64,000 nucleotides of DNA, taken from NCBI GenBank assembly GCA_014651175.1, contig BMWJ01000001.1:558001-622000 (forward strand). The letters are read 5' to 3'. The notes under the pieces were generated by a model that saw only the letters and a program-made list of their open reading frames with translations, made no database searches and had not been told where the DNA came from. The position numbers and the translations under genes are program-made. Shown piece by piece: positions 26,171 to 34,537 of the stretch; position 1 is the stretch's first letter, and each line of letters begins with the position of its first letter. The DNA comes from Streptomyces clavifer. GTDB taxonomy: Bacteria; Actinomycetota; Actinomycetes; Streptomycetales; Streptomycetaceae.

Positions 26171-27646
26171 GTGCCCTCCATGAACGACCTTGTCCGCCAG
26201 CACACAGCCCTGAGTGACACCGACCTCGAGTGGCTCCATCTGCTGGTCTCGGAGTGGCAGCTGCTCTCCGACCTGTCCTTCGCCGACCTCGTCCTGTGGG
26301 TGCCCACCCGCGACGGGACCCGCTATGTGTCCGTGGCGCAGATGCGGCCCAACACCGGCCCCACCTCCTACCAGGACGACATGGTCGGCCATCTCGTACC
26401 GCGCGGCCGGCGTCCGCTGCTGGACGCCGCCCTGGACGAGGGCCGGATCGTGCGCGAGGGGGACCCGGAGTGGCGGGAGGAGGTCCCCGTGCGGGTCGAG
26501 TCGATTCCCGTACGCAGGGAGGGGCGCATCCTCGGCGTCATCGCCCGCAACACCAACCTCCTCACCGTGCGCACGCCGTCCCGGCTGGAGCTCACCTACC
26601 TCCAGTCCGCCTCCGACCTGGCCCAGATGATCGCCGCCGGGTCCTTCCCGTTCCCGGGGCAGCAGGTCGACATGGACGCGTCCCCGCGCGTGGGCGACGG
26701 GCTGATCAGGCTCGATGCCGACGGCGTCGTCCAGTACGCCAGCCCCAACGGCCTCTCCGCCTACCACCGCCTCGGCCTCGCCTCCGATCTGGTCGGCCAC
26801 CACCTCGGCGCGACCACCGCCGAGCTCGCACCCTCGCGCGGGCCGGTGGACGAGGCCCTGGTCAAGGTGGCCAGTGGCTACGCGCCCCGGGAGTTCGAGG
26901 TCGAGGGCGCCGGCGGGGTGATCCAGCTGCGGGCGATTCCGCTCAAGCCCAAGGGCGTCCGCATCGGATCGCTGGTCCTGCTCCGTGACGTCACGGAACT
27001 GCGCCGCCGTGAGCGGGAGTTGATCACGAAGGATGCCACCATCCGGGAGATCCACCACCGGGTGAAGAACAACCTCCAGACGGTGGCTGCCCTGTTGCGG
27101 CTCCAGGCCCGGCGGATGGATTCGGAGCAGGGCCGCGAGGCGCTCAACGAGGCGGTGCGGCGCGTCGGTTCGATCGCGATCGTGCATGAGACGCTGTCCC
27201 AGAATCTGGACGAGCGGGTGGAGTTCGACGAGATCGCCGACCGGGTCATCGCCATGGTCTCCGAGATCTCCCCCGGCAAGGTCACCTGCCGCCGCACGGG
27301 CCGCTTCGGGGTCCTGGACGCGGAAGTGGCCACTCCGCTCTCGATGGTGCTCACGGAGGTGCTGCAGAACGCGCTGGAGCACGCGTTCACTCCGGCCGAG
27401 CGCGGCACGGTCGAAGTGTCCGCGGTGCGTGGCGGATCCCCGACCGAGGGGCGACTGCTCATCACCGTTGCGGACGACGGATGCGGCCTTCCCGAAGGCT
27501 TCGATCCGCAGCGGGCCGGCAATCTGGGTCTGCAGATCGTGCGGACGCTGGTGGAGGGCGAGCTGGGCGGCACCTTCGGCATGGTCCCGGCACCCGAGCG
27601 CGGCACGCAGGTCGTGCTCGACATCCCGGTCCGGAACGACAAGTAG
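26171..27646 (+). CDS. PdtaS-like cytosolic sensor histidine kinase (HisKA_2)
   Basis: 491 residues from GTG 26171 (ATG at 26180 possible; no clear Shine-Dalgarno, perhaps leaderless). Order of parts: N-terminal GAF-like domain (about 15-150), PAS domain (about 175-285, GLIRLDADGVVQYASPNG), then the HisKA_2 phospho-acceptor EIHHRVKNNLQTVAALLRLQ with His near 296, and a HATPase_c domain (VLTEVLQNALEHAF N-box; DDGCGLPEGF; GNLGLQIVRTLV). This is the layout of mycobacterial PdtaS, which signals to an RNA-binding ANTAR regulator; no such partner is adjacent. A dre-like site upstream suggests a link to amino-sugar status. Confidence 0.88.
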   Translation: MPSMNDLVRQHTALSDTDLEWLHLLVSEWQLLSDLSFADLVLWVPTRDGTRYVSVAQMRPNTGPTSYQDDMVGHLVPRGRRPLLDAALDEGRIVREGDPEWREEVPVRVESIPVRREGRILGVIARNTNLLTVRTPSRLELTYLQSASDLAQMIAAGSFPFPGQQVDMDASPRVGDGLIRLDADGVVQYASPNGLSAYHRLGLASDLVGHHLGATTAELAPSRGPVDEALVKVASGYAPREFEVEGAGGVIQLRAIPLKPKGVRIGSLVLLRDVTELRRRERELITKDATIREIHHRVKNNLQTVAALLRLQARRMDSEQGREALNEAVRRVGSIAIVHETLSQNLDERVEFDEIADRVIAMVSEISPGKVTCRRTGRFGVLDAEVATPLSMVLTEVLQNALEHAFTPAERGTVEVSAVRGGSPTEGRLLITVADDGCGLPEGFDPQRAGNLGLQIVRTLVEGELGGTFGMVPAPERGTQVVLDIPVRNDK

Positions 27647-27694
27647 CCGATCCGCCCCGCATGCCGGCACCTCGCGGCATCAAGTGGCCTCAGC

Positions 27695-27748
27695 GCACAG
27701 CACAGTGGGCCCGGACCGTGGTGACGGTCAGGGCCCACTGTGCTGTGC
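27695..27748 (+). terminator. Terminator of the kinase gene
   Basis: Perfect 18-bp stem (27695-27712 with 27731-27748, core CAGCACAGTGGGCCC) enclosing a 6-bp inner stem GACCGT/ACGGTC. One of the strongest hairpins in the window. Confidence 0.88.
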
Positions 27749-27858
27749 TCACGTTGCTATGCGCTTCGGGGGTACTGCGCGCTGCGACTCGAAGGCGGGG
27801 CTGTGCGTACGCTCTGTACGCGCCGCCTGGCTGAGGCTCGTCATGCGGGGGGCGTCGG

Positions 27859-28116
27859 TCAGGCGCTGGCGTTACGCGCCCGGTTGCGAGCGGCGCGGCG
27901 CTTCATTGCGCGGCGCTCGTCCTCGCTGAGGCCACCCCAGACGCCGGAGTCCTGGCCGGACTCGAGCGCCCACTGCAGGCACTGCTCCATGACGGGGCAG
28001 CGACGGCAGACGGCCTTGGCTTCCTCGATCTGCAGCAGCGCAGGACCGGTGTTGCCGATGGGGAAGAACAGCTCCGGGTCTTCCTCACGACAAACGGCGT
28101 TGTGACGCCAGTCCAT
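27859..28116 (-). CDS. wblE: WhiB-family iron-sulfur regulator WblE
   Basis: 85 residues. Four cluster-binding cysteines at 9, 37, 40 and 46 (C-x27-C-x2-C-x5-C), the GVWGGLSEDER turn at about 58-68, and an Arg/Lys-rich C-terminal tail (MKRRAARNRARN). These are the defining marks of Wbl proteins, which bind the principal sigma factor through a [4Fe-4S] cluster. Length and sequence fit WblE (WhiB1-type). AAGGAGAGG is 8 bases before the ATG. Confidence 0.94.
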   Translation of the reverse strand: MDWRHNAVCREEDPELFFPIGNTGPALLQIEEAKAVCRRCPVMEQCLQWALESGQDSGVWGGLSEDERRAMKRRAARNRARNASA

Positions 28117-28397
28117 GGCTGCTACCTCTCCTTGGTATTACATGCTGATGCTTGTGAATGTGAACGCTTTCACGAATCCCCCCGCAGACGAAGGTCCGAC
28201 GCCCAGATGAACTGGTTGTGGTCCTGTTGTGGTGAGGAGGGGTTCTGGCTCTCAGTGGATGCCGGTGTTGCGGGCTGTCCCGATCGCCATGTAGAGATTC
28301 GCAAACCTCGGCGGCGGATACAACCCCTTCTGGAAAGTTTTTTTTGATTCCTCGGTGTCGACTAGGTCACAGCCGTACTTCTAAGGGGTGCGGGCCA
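28117..28397. other. wblE upstream region
   Basis: No gene. An inverted repeat GTGAA-CGCT-TTCAC lies at 28160-28173, 43 bases upstream of wblE, and on the minus strand it overlaps a possible -35 (TTCACA) ahead of TGTAAT near the start. A run of eight T (28339-28346) is unusually AT-rich for this genome. Confidence 0.4.
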
Positions 28398-28428
28398 GCC
28401 CAAACGTTCGAGTCAAAGGACTTTGGGC
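28398..28428 (-). terminator. Probable terminator of the lipid kinase gene
   Basis: GCCCAAA (28398-28404) and TTTGGGC (28422-28428) form a 7-bp stem 8 bases beyond the stop of the lipid kinase gene. Confidence 0.5.
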
Positions 28429-28436
28429 CCTTCCAC

Positions 28437-29405
28437 TCACACAATCACACGCAGTGCACGGCGTACGCCTGTGAACGTCACGCTCGTACGCAGTCCCAGG
28501 TGGTCGCCGTCCATCTGAAAGGGCAGTGGCGCCTTTGAATGCAAGGTGAAGTCGCTGAGGTCGTGGAGGGAGACGGCGTGCTTGCCGTGCGGGCCCTTCC
28601 GGGGGCTCGAAGTGAGCAGCTGGGTGGCGTACCGGGCCACCGCGGGGGTGGTGAGGCGCTTCAGTCCGAGGATGTCCAGGCCGGTGTCGAAGGACGCCCT
28701 GGGAGCGGCGTACATCGGGCGATTCCCCAGGTAGGTCCAGGGTGCGGTGTTGCAGACGATGGACAGCGCGAGGTCCGTGACCGGGTCCTGCCCCGGCACG
28801 TCCAGGGTGATCAGGCCGTTGCGCCGGTGCGGCTCCTCCAGGAACTGCCGCAGCACCTGGCGCACGTACAGCGGGTGGGTCGAGCGCTTGCCGCGCTCGC
28901 GCTTCTGTTCGACCCGGCCGAGGACGCCGGCGTCGAATCCGAGTCCGGCGCAGAAGGTGAACCAGCGTTCGGGGACGGCCTCGTCCGCCGTGCCCGGGGT
29001 GCCGGCCGCGAGGCCCAGGCCCACGGTGCGCTCGCTGCGGTCGGCGAGGGCGTCCAGGATGGCGCCGGTCGCTTCCACGGCGTCGTTGGGGATGCCCAGC
29101 GCGCGTGCGAACACGTTGGTGGAGCCGCCGGGAACCACGGCGAGGCTCGGCAGGCTGTCTATGTCGGGCCCGCGGTGCAGCAGGCCGTTGACCACCTCGT
29201 TGACCGTGCCGTCGCCGCCGAGGGCGACGACCAGGTCGATGTCGTCGGAGTCCGCAGCCCGTCGTCCCAGGTCCCGGGCGTGCCCGCGGTACTCCGTGGT
29301 CACGGCCTCGAGCTTCATCTCGCTCGCCAGGGCGTGGATCAGCACGTCACGGGTCCGCGCACTGGTAGTGGTGGCAGCTGGGTTGACCACGAGAAGTGCG
29401 CGCAT
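28437..29405 (-). CDS. Diacylglycerol kinase-family lipid kinase
   Basis: 322 residues. N-terminal DAGK catalytic domain with the nucleotide-binding signature ALGGDGTVNEVVNGL (about 63-77) and VVPGGSTNVFARALG (about 93-107), followed by the two-lobed C-terminal domain ending in FQMDGDHLG, as in DgkB/YegS. Phosphorylates diacylglycerol or a related lipid at the inner membrane face. The exact lipid is not determinable from sequence. Stands alone on the minus strand between wblE and a divergent membrane-protein gene. Confidence 0.9.
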   Translation of the reverse strand: MRALLVVNPAATTTSARTRDVLIHALASEMKLEAVTTEYRGHARDLGRRAADSDDIDLVVALGGDGTVNEVVNGLLHRGPDIDSLPSLAVVPGGSTNVFARALGIPNDAVEATGAILDALADRSERTVGLGLAAGTPGTADEAVPERWFTFCAGLGFDAGVLGRVEQKRERGKRSTHPLYVRQVLRQFLEEPHRRNGLITLDVPGQDPVTDLALSIVCNTAPWTYLGNRPMYAAPRASFDTGLDILGLKRLTTPAVARYATQLLTSSPRKGPHGKHAVSLHDLSDFTLHSKAPLPFQMDGDHLGLRTSVTFTGVRRALRVIV

Positions 29406-29553
29406 GTCCGCCAGGGTACCTACCGTGCGGTACCGCTCCGACGCCGTGATCCACCGGTGCCCCGACGGTGACGGAGAGTGATCGGCGCCCCAGGGGGTGG
29501 CGGCATCGGCCCCGGCTTCGCGTCGGGCGGGCCGGGATGCCAGTCTGAAGGGC

Positions 29554-30003
29554 GTGAGTACTCAGCAGAACACGCCGTCTTCGTCGCCCTCGGCCGGTCC
29601 GGAGAAGCCGGGCCGGATCGCCCTCGTGGCCGCGCTCAACGCCCTCGAGGGCGCGGCGCTCGTCATCGGCGGGATCTACATGCTGGTCATGGGGCTGCTC
29701 GGCAGCCCCGACAGCCCCCAGCAGGCGGAGATGGGCGGTCTCACCCTGCTGGTGCTCGGCCTGATTCCGCTGTTCGCCGCCCGGGGGCTGCTGCTGCGTC
29801 GCAGCTGGAGTCGCGGCCCGGCCCTGATCACACAGATCATGGCGCTGCCGGTGGCCTGGACCCTGCTGCGGGCGCAGGGCGCGTTGATCCCCGTGGGGAT
29901 CGCTCTCGCCGTGGTCGCCGTGACAGCCCTGGTGCTGCTGCTGAGCCCCGCGACCACGCAGGCGCTGGGCATCCGGGGGCCGCGGACGACCCCCGGGGCC
30001 TGA
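29554..30003 (+). CDS. Four-helix integral membrane protein, unknown
   Basis: 149 residues from GTG 29554 (MSTQQNTPSSSP); AAGGG directly precedes it, and a frame extending to 29497 is less likely. A polar leader of about 30 residues is followed by four hydrophobic helices (ALEGAALVIGGIYMLVMGLL; GGLTLLVLGLIPLFAARGLLL region; ITQIMALPVAWTLL; PVGIALAVVAVTALVLLL). No motif of known function. Similar proteins are common in streptomycetes, but I cannot assign a role. Confidence 0.7.
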   Translation: MSTQQNTPSSSPSAGPEKPGRIALVAALNALEGAALVIGGIYMLVMGLLGSPDSPQQAEMGGLTLLVLGLIPLFAARGLLLRRSWSRGPALITQIMALPVAWTLLRAQGALIPVGIALAVVAVTALVLLLSPATTQALGIRGPRTTPGA

Positions 30004-30009
30004 CCGCCG

Positions 30010-30051
30010 CGGCCCGGGGCTCCGCGTGCGCCCCGGAGGCTTCCCGGGCCG
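30010..30051. terminator. Bidirectional terminator, membrane protein / sigH
   Basis: CGGCCCGGG (30010-30018) and CCCGGGCCG (30043-30051) with inner GCTCCG/CGGAG pairing fill the gap between two convergent stops. Confidence 0.75.
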
Positions 30052-30052
30052 T

Positions 30053-31033
30053 CTACTCCTCGACGAGCAGCCGCTCGCGCAGCTGCGCGAGGGTGCGGGC
30101 CAGGAGGCGGGAGACGTGCATCTGGGAGATGCCGACCTCCTGCGCGATCTGCGACTGGGTCATGTTGCCGAAGAAGCGCAGCAGCAGGATCCGCTTCTCG
30201 CGCGGCGGGAGGTCCTCCAGCAGCGGCTTGAGCGACTCCCGGTACTCGACCCCTTCCAGCGCCTCGTCCTCGGATCCCAGCGTGTCCGCGACGGCCGGCG
30301 ACTCGTCGTCCGTGTCCGGCACGTCCAGGGAGAGCGTGCTGTAGGCATTGGCCGATTCCAGCCCCTCCAGGACCTCTTCCTCGGAGATGCCCAGGCGCTC
30401 CGCCAGCTCGTGCACCGTCGGCGAACGGCCGTGCTGCTGAGAGAGCTCCGCGGTCGCCGTGGTCAGTGACAGCCGCAGCTCCTGAAGCCTGCGCGGTACC
30501 CGCACCGCCCAGCCCTTGTCGCGGAAGTGGCGTTTGATCTCACCGACGACCGTGGGGGTGGCGTACGTCGAGAACTCGACACCGCGGTCGGGGTCGAACC
30601 GGTCCACCGACTTGATCAGCCCGATGGTGGCCACCTGGGTGAGGTCGTCCAGCGGCTCGCCGCGGTTGCGGAATCTGCGGGCCAGGTGCTCCACCAGCGG
30701 CAGGTGCATGCGGACCAGCCGGTTGCGCAGCTCCGCCTTCTCCGTGGACCCGTCGGGGAGCTCCCGGAGCTCGATGAAGAGCGCCCGCGCCCCGCTGCGG
30801 TCATGTGGATCGTGGTGCCTGTGCTCGCTCATCTGGCCCGCCCGCTCTGCCTGCGGCTGCTCCACCGCGACCGTACGACCTTGCGTCCCGTCCGTACCGT
30901 CCGCACTGCCCGTACCGTCCGCGCCGTCCACCGGATGCGGCCGGGCCTGCTGCTCCGGGACCGCTGGTGGGCGCACCGCCCCGGACCGGATCGTTTCGTC
31001 CCGCACAGGACCGTCCCCGTTCCCGTCGCTCAC
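30053..31033 (-). CDS. sigH: SigB/SigF-type stress sigma factor, SigH orthologue
   Basis: 326 residues from ATG 31033. Residues about 1-67 are an acidic, Asp/Gly/Thr-rich leader; an internal ATG at residue 68 (30832, MSEHRHHDPHDRS) starts the sigma domain proper. Regions 2 (PLDDLTQVATIGLIKSVDRF), 3 and 4 (MTQSQIAQEVGISQMHVSRLLAR) are of the SigB/F/G class. In S. coelicolor sigH lies in this neighbourhood, makes several isoforms from different starts and responds to osmotic stress and development. Overlaps its anti-sigma gene by ATGA, strongly supporting the pairing. Confidence 0.9.
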   Translation of the reverse strand: MSDGNGDGPVRDETIRSGAVRPPAVPEQQARPHPVDGADGTGSADGTDGTQGRTVAVEQPQAERAGQMSEHRHHDPHDRSGARALFIELRELPDGSTEKAELRNRLVRMHLPLVEHLARRFRNRGEPLDDLTQVATIGLIKSVDRFDPDRGVEFSTYATPTVVGEIKRHFRDKGWAVRVPRRLQELRLSLTTATAELSQQHGRSPTVHELAERLGISEEEVLEGLESANAYSTLSLDVPDTDDESPAVADTLGSEDEALEGVEYRESLKPLLEDLPPREKRILLLRFFGNMTQSQIAQEVGISQMHVSRLLARTLAQLRERLLVEE

Positions 31034-31443
31034 GCCGGACCGGGTCCCGCGCCGCGCTGTTTGTAGAGGCTGATGCTGACCGTACGGTCGTCGGCGACCG
31101 TGGAGTCGACCTTCCCGGCCAGTGCGGAGAGCACCGTCCAGGCGAAGGTGTCGCGCTCGGGAGCGCGGCCGTCCGTCGTGGGCGCCGACACGGTCACCTC
31201 GAGGGAATCGTCGACGAGACGGAAGACGCAGCTGAGGACGGAGCCCGGCACGGCCTGCTGAAGCAGGATCGCGCAGGCCTCGTCGACCGCGATGCGAAGA
31301 TCCTCGATCTCGTCGAGAGTGAAGTCCAAACGCGCTGCGAGGCCGGCCGTGGCCGTACGCAGCACCGACAGGTAGGCACCCGCAGCGGGCAGTCGGACCT
31401 CTACGAAGTCCTGATTACCGGGCTCGCCTGCGATCTGGGACAC
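31030..31443 (-). CDS. rshA: Anti-sigma factor of SigH (RsbW-like; UshX/RshA/PrsH)
   Basis: 137 residues from GTG 31443 (MSQIAGEPGNQDF); GGAGG lies 5 bases upstream, the best start in a longer open frame. GHKL-type HATPase_c fold: LTATAGLAARLDFTLDEI-like first helix, DLRIAVDEACAILLQQA (N-box with Glu) and DDRTVSISLYKQ. RsbW-type switch kinases bind SigB-family sigma factors and release them when an anti-anti-sigma is dephosphorylated. No antagonist gene is adjacent. Coupled to sigH by ATGA. Confidence 0.88.
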   Translation of the reverse strand: MSQIAGEPGNQDFVEVRLPAAGAYLSVLRTATAGLAARLDFTLDEIEDLRIAVDEACAILLQQAVPGSVLSCVFRLVDDSLEVTVSAPTTDGRAPERDTFAWTVLSALAGKVDSTVADDRTVSISLYKQRGAGPGPA

Positions 31444-31674
31444 CCTCACCTCCAAGGTGGCACAAACTCGTTCGAGGCTCCGGGACGAGTGCCCGGAGCC
31501 ATGCGGTCCGTCGTCGGTTCTGTGGTTCGGCGACGCTATCGCGCCCCATGATGCCGTGTCGCCGAGACCCCATCCCCGACCGTCACTCATGGTAGGCCCA
31601 TGAGCACGCACAGTGGCTAGTGGTCTGCGGCGGTCAATTGCGAAGAACCGGCGCCGGTTTGACGTACCCAGACG

Positions 31675-31935
31675 TCAGACGATCGAACCGTCCGCGAAGC
31701 ACCAGCGCCAGCTCTCGTCGCAATCGAAACTGCGCATGACCGGATGACCCGTGTCCTCGAAGTGTGCCGTGGCGTGTTTCAGCGGCGAAGAATCGCAGCA
31801 GCCGACGTGTCCGCAGACCAGGCAGAGCCGCAGTTGCACGGGATGGCTGCCCGCCGCCAGGCATTCCACGCAGGTCTCGCTGAGCGGGCCGGGCTCGGGG
31901 CGCGGCAGTTCGAGAAGATGCAGGCACTCACTCAT
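31675..31935 (-). CDS. UBP-type zinc-finger protein
   Basis: 86 residues consisting almost wholly of a ubiquitin-hydrolase-type zinc finger. The ligand pattern is Cys4, His6, Cys22, Cys25, Cys38, Cys41, Cys46 and His54, His58, His64, with the family phrases RLCLVCGHVGCCDSS and HFEDTGHPV. In eukaryotes the domain binds free ubiquitin tails; bacteria lack ubiquitin, so its ligand here is unknown. It is divergent from a Na+/H+ antiporter with only 35 bases between the start codons, and I recall the same finger fused to antiporters in other actinobacteria, suggesting a regulatory subunit. Confidence 0.88.
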   Translation of the reverse strand: MSECLHLLELPRPEPGPLSETCVECLAAGSHPVQLRLCLVCGHVGCCDSSPLKHATAHFEDTGHPVMRSFDCDESWRWCFADGSIV

Positions 31936-31970
31936 GATGGCCACGTTACGTCGGATGTGAGGACAGTGAG

Positions 31971-33572
31971 ATGGACGCATTGCAGCTGGTGGCACTCGTC
32001 GCGGTCAGCGCGGCGGTCGCCGGTGCCGCACGCAGGACCCCGGTGCCCGCCCCCCTGCTGCTGGTGGCCGTGGGCCTGCTGGCCTCCTACCTGCCGGGCG
32101 TGCCCGACTACGCGCTGGACGCGCACATCGTGCTGCCGCTTCTGCTGCCGCCGCTGCTGTACACGGCCGCGGTGGACAGCTCCTACCTCGACCTGCGGGC
32201 CAATCTGCGGCCCGTCGCGCTGCTCTCCGTGGGGTACGTGCTCTTCGCGACCGTCGCCGTGGGCTGGCTGGCCTACCTGCTCGTGCCGGACCTGCCGCTC
32301 ACCGCCGCACTGGTGCTCGGCGCGGTGATCGCCCCGCCGGACGCCGTCACGGCCGCCGCGATCGCCCGCCGGGTGGGCCTGCCCGCCCGGGTCACCACGA
32401 TCCTCCAGGGCGAGTCCCTGGTGAACGACGCCACCGCGATCACGGCCTTCAAGGTGGCCCTCGCCGCCGCCGTCGGCGAGGGCATGAGCTGGAGCGCGGG
32501 CATCGGCGAGTTCCTGCTGGCCGCCGTCGGCGGTGTCGGCGTCGGCCTGGTGCTGATGGTGCCGCTGCACTGGCTGCGCACCCACCTCAAGGAGGCGCTG
32601 CTGCAGAACACCCTGTCGCTGCTGATCCCCTTCGTGGCCTACGCGGCGGCGGAGCGGGTGCACGCCTCCGGGGTGCTCGCCGTGGTCGTCGTCGCGCTGT
32701 ACCTGGGGCACCGCTCCTGGCAGGTCGACTTCGCGACGCGGCTCCAGGAGGCCGCGGTCTGGAAGATGGTGGCGTTCGTTCTGGAGTCGGCGGTCTTCGC
32801 GCTCATCGGACTGCAGCTGCCCTTCGTGCTCAAGGGCCTCGGCACCTACGGCGTCGGCGAGGCCCTCCGGTACGCGGTCGCGGTCTTCGTCGCCGTGGTC
32901 GTGGTCCGCTTCGTCTGGGTGTATCCGGCGACCTATCTGCCGTTGTGGCTCTCCAGGCGCATCAGGGAACGCGAACCTGCGATGCCCTGGACCTCGCCGC
33001 TGATCGTCGGCTGGGCCGGGATGCGGGGCGTCGTCTCCCTCGCCATCGCCTTCTCCATCCCGCTGGTCATGCACGACGGGGAGGACTTCCCGGCCCGCAA
33101 CCTGGTGCTCTTCCTGACCTTCACGACCGTCATCGGGACCCTGGTCGTCCAGGGCCTCAGCCTGCCGCTCCTGGTGCGTGTGCTGAAGCTCCCCGGGCGT
33201 GACGTGCGGGCCGAGACGCTGGCCGAGGCGCAGGCCCAGAGCGAGGCGTCCACGGCGGCGGAGCAGCGACTGGAGGAGCTGCTGTCCGATCGGCGCAACG
33301 CACTGCCCGGCCCCCTCGCCGACCGGCTCCGCACGGTTCTGGAACGGCGCCGCAACGCGGTCTGGGAGCGGCTCGGCGCGGCCAATCCGGTCACCGGGGA
33401 GTCGGCGGACGACACCTACCGGCGGCTGGCCAGGGAGATGATCGACGCCGAGCGCGAGGTCTTCGTCCGCCTGCGGGACGAGCGGCGGATCGACGACGAG
33501 ATGCTGCGGGCCCTGCTGCGCCGGCTGGACCTGGAAGAGGCCGCGGCCTACCGGGAGTCGGACGGGGCGTAG
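31971..33572 (+). CDS. CPA1-type Na+/H+ antiporter (NhaP/YjcE-like)
   Basis: 533 residues. About 12 membrane helices (1-400) followed by a hydrophilic, charged C-terminal region of about 120 residues with helical coiled-coil character. Ion-binding motif GAVIAPPDAVTAAAIA (about 115-130) and LQGESLVNDATAI (about 143-155) are the conserved CPA1 aspartates. The 35-base gap to the divergent zinc-finger gene implies overlapping promoters and a short or absent leader. The 3' end overlaps the convergent PLP-enzyme gene by 25 bases. Confidence 0.92.
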   Translation: MDALQLVALVAVSAAVAGAARRTPVPAPLLLVAVGLLASYLPGVPDYALDAHIVLPLLLPPLLYTAAVDSSYLDLRANLRPVALLSVGYVLFATVAVGWLAYLLVPDLPLTAALVLGAVIAPPDAVTAAAIARRVGLPARVTTILQGESLVNDATAITAFKVALAAAVGEGMSWSAGIGEFLLAAVGGVGVGLVLMVPLHWLRTHLKEALLQNTLSLLIPFVAYAAAERVHASGVLAVVVVALYLGHRSWQVDFATRLQEAAVWKMVAFVLESAVFALIGLQLPFVLKGLGTYGVGEALRYAVAVFVAVVVVRFVWVYPATYLPLWLSRRIREREPAMPWTSPLIVGWAGMRGVVSLAIAFSIPLVMHDGEDFPARNLVLFLTFTTVIGTLVVQGLSLPLLVRVLKLPGRDVRAETLAEAQAQSEASTAAEQRLEELLSDRRNALPGPLADRLRTVLERRRNAVWERLGAANPVTGESADDTYRRLAREMIDAEREVFVRLRDERRIDDEMLRALLRRLDLEEAAAYRESDGA

Positions 33573-34495
33573 AGGGACGGGCCGCGGTCGCCGTCCGGCG
33601 GCCAGGGCCGTCCGGTGACGACGGCGGCGACCGCCGACCCCCGGGGGAAGGCGCCCTCCCCGGCCAGCACGGTCAGCGCGTACAGCAGTTTGGCGACGTA
33701 GATCCGCTCGACGGGCAGGCCGTGCCGCTCCTCGAAGTCGTCCGCGAAGGCATGCAGTTCCGGGGGTGTGCGGGCGTATCCGCCGAAATGGAAGCGCTCG
33801 CCCAGGGACCAGCGTCCGGACGGTCCGCCGAAGGCCTCCCGCTGCAGGTCGCGGACCGCCTCTCCCAGGAAGCCGCCGCGCAGCACCGGTATGCCCAGGG
33901 CCCGCTGTTCCGGGCCGAGTCCGGCTGCCAGGCCCGCCAGGGTGCCGCCGGTGCCACACGCGACCGCGACCGTCGCGACCGTCCCGGGCAGCTCGCCGCC
34001 GAGGGCCGTGCAGCCCTGTGCGGCGAGAGCGTTGCTGCCGCCCTCGGGGACGACCGCGCAGTCTCCGAAGACGCTCAGCAGGCCGTCCAGGACCTCTGGG
34101 GAGGCCTTCGCGCGGTACGTCGCGCGGTCGACGAAGTGCAAGCGCATGCCGTCGGCCGCGCACTGCGCGAGGGAGGGGTTGAGGGGGCGGCGGGCCAGTT
34201 CGTCGCCGCGCACGACCCCCACCGTCGGGAACCCGAGCAGTCGTCCCGCGGAGGCCGTGGCGCGCAGGTGGTTGGAGTAGGCCCCGCCGAAGGTCAGCAC
34301 GGTACGGCCGGCCGCCGCCCCCAGATTCGGGGCGAGCTTGCGCCACTTGTTGCCGGGCAGATGGGGGTGGATGAGGTCGTCCCGCTTGAGCAGCAGGGTC
34401 ACACCGTGGCGCGCGAAGCGCTCGTCCTCGGCCGGCTGCAGGGGCGAGGGGAGGGCCGGCTGCAGCCGGGAGAGGTCGAGCGCTTCATGGTGCAT
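33548..34495 (-). CDS. PLP-dependent enzyme, ACC deaminase / D-cysteine desulfhydrase family
   Basis: 315 residues of the tryptophan-synthase-beta fold type II. The Schiff-base lysine is in LPGNKWRKL (about residue 50), the phosphate/substrate loop is TFGGAYSNHLRA, and the glycine-rich cofactor loop is ACGTGGTLAG. Members deaminate 1-aminocyclopropane-1-carboxylate or desulfhydrate D-cysteine; the residues that separate the two cannot be judged safely here. Convergent with the antiporter gene, overlapping it by 25 bases. Probably monocistronic. Confidence 0.86.
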   Translation of the reverse strand: MHHEALDLSRLQPALPSPLQPAEDERFARHGVTLLLKRDDLIHPHLPGNKWRKLAPNLGAAAGRTVLTFGGAYSNHLRATASAGRLLGFPTVGVVRGDELARRPLNPSLAQCAADGMRLHFVDRATYRAKASPEVLDGLLSVFGDCAVVPEGGSNALAAQGCTALGGELPGTVATVAVACGTGGTLAGLAAGLGPEQRALGIPVLRGGFLGEAVRDLQREAFGGPSGRWSLGERFHFGGYARTPPELHAFADDFEERHGLPVERIYVAKLLYALTVLAGEGAFPRGSAVAAVVTGRPWPPDGDRGPSLYAPSDSR

Positions 34496-34537
34496 GCGTT
34501 CATTGTGGGCCGTCGGGTCGGCCGTCGCGCGCGGCGG

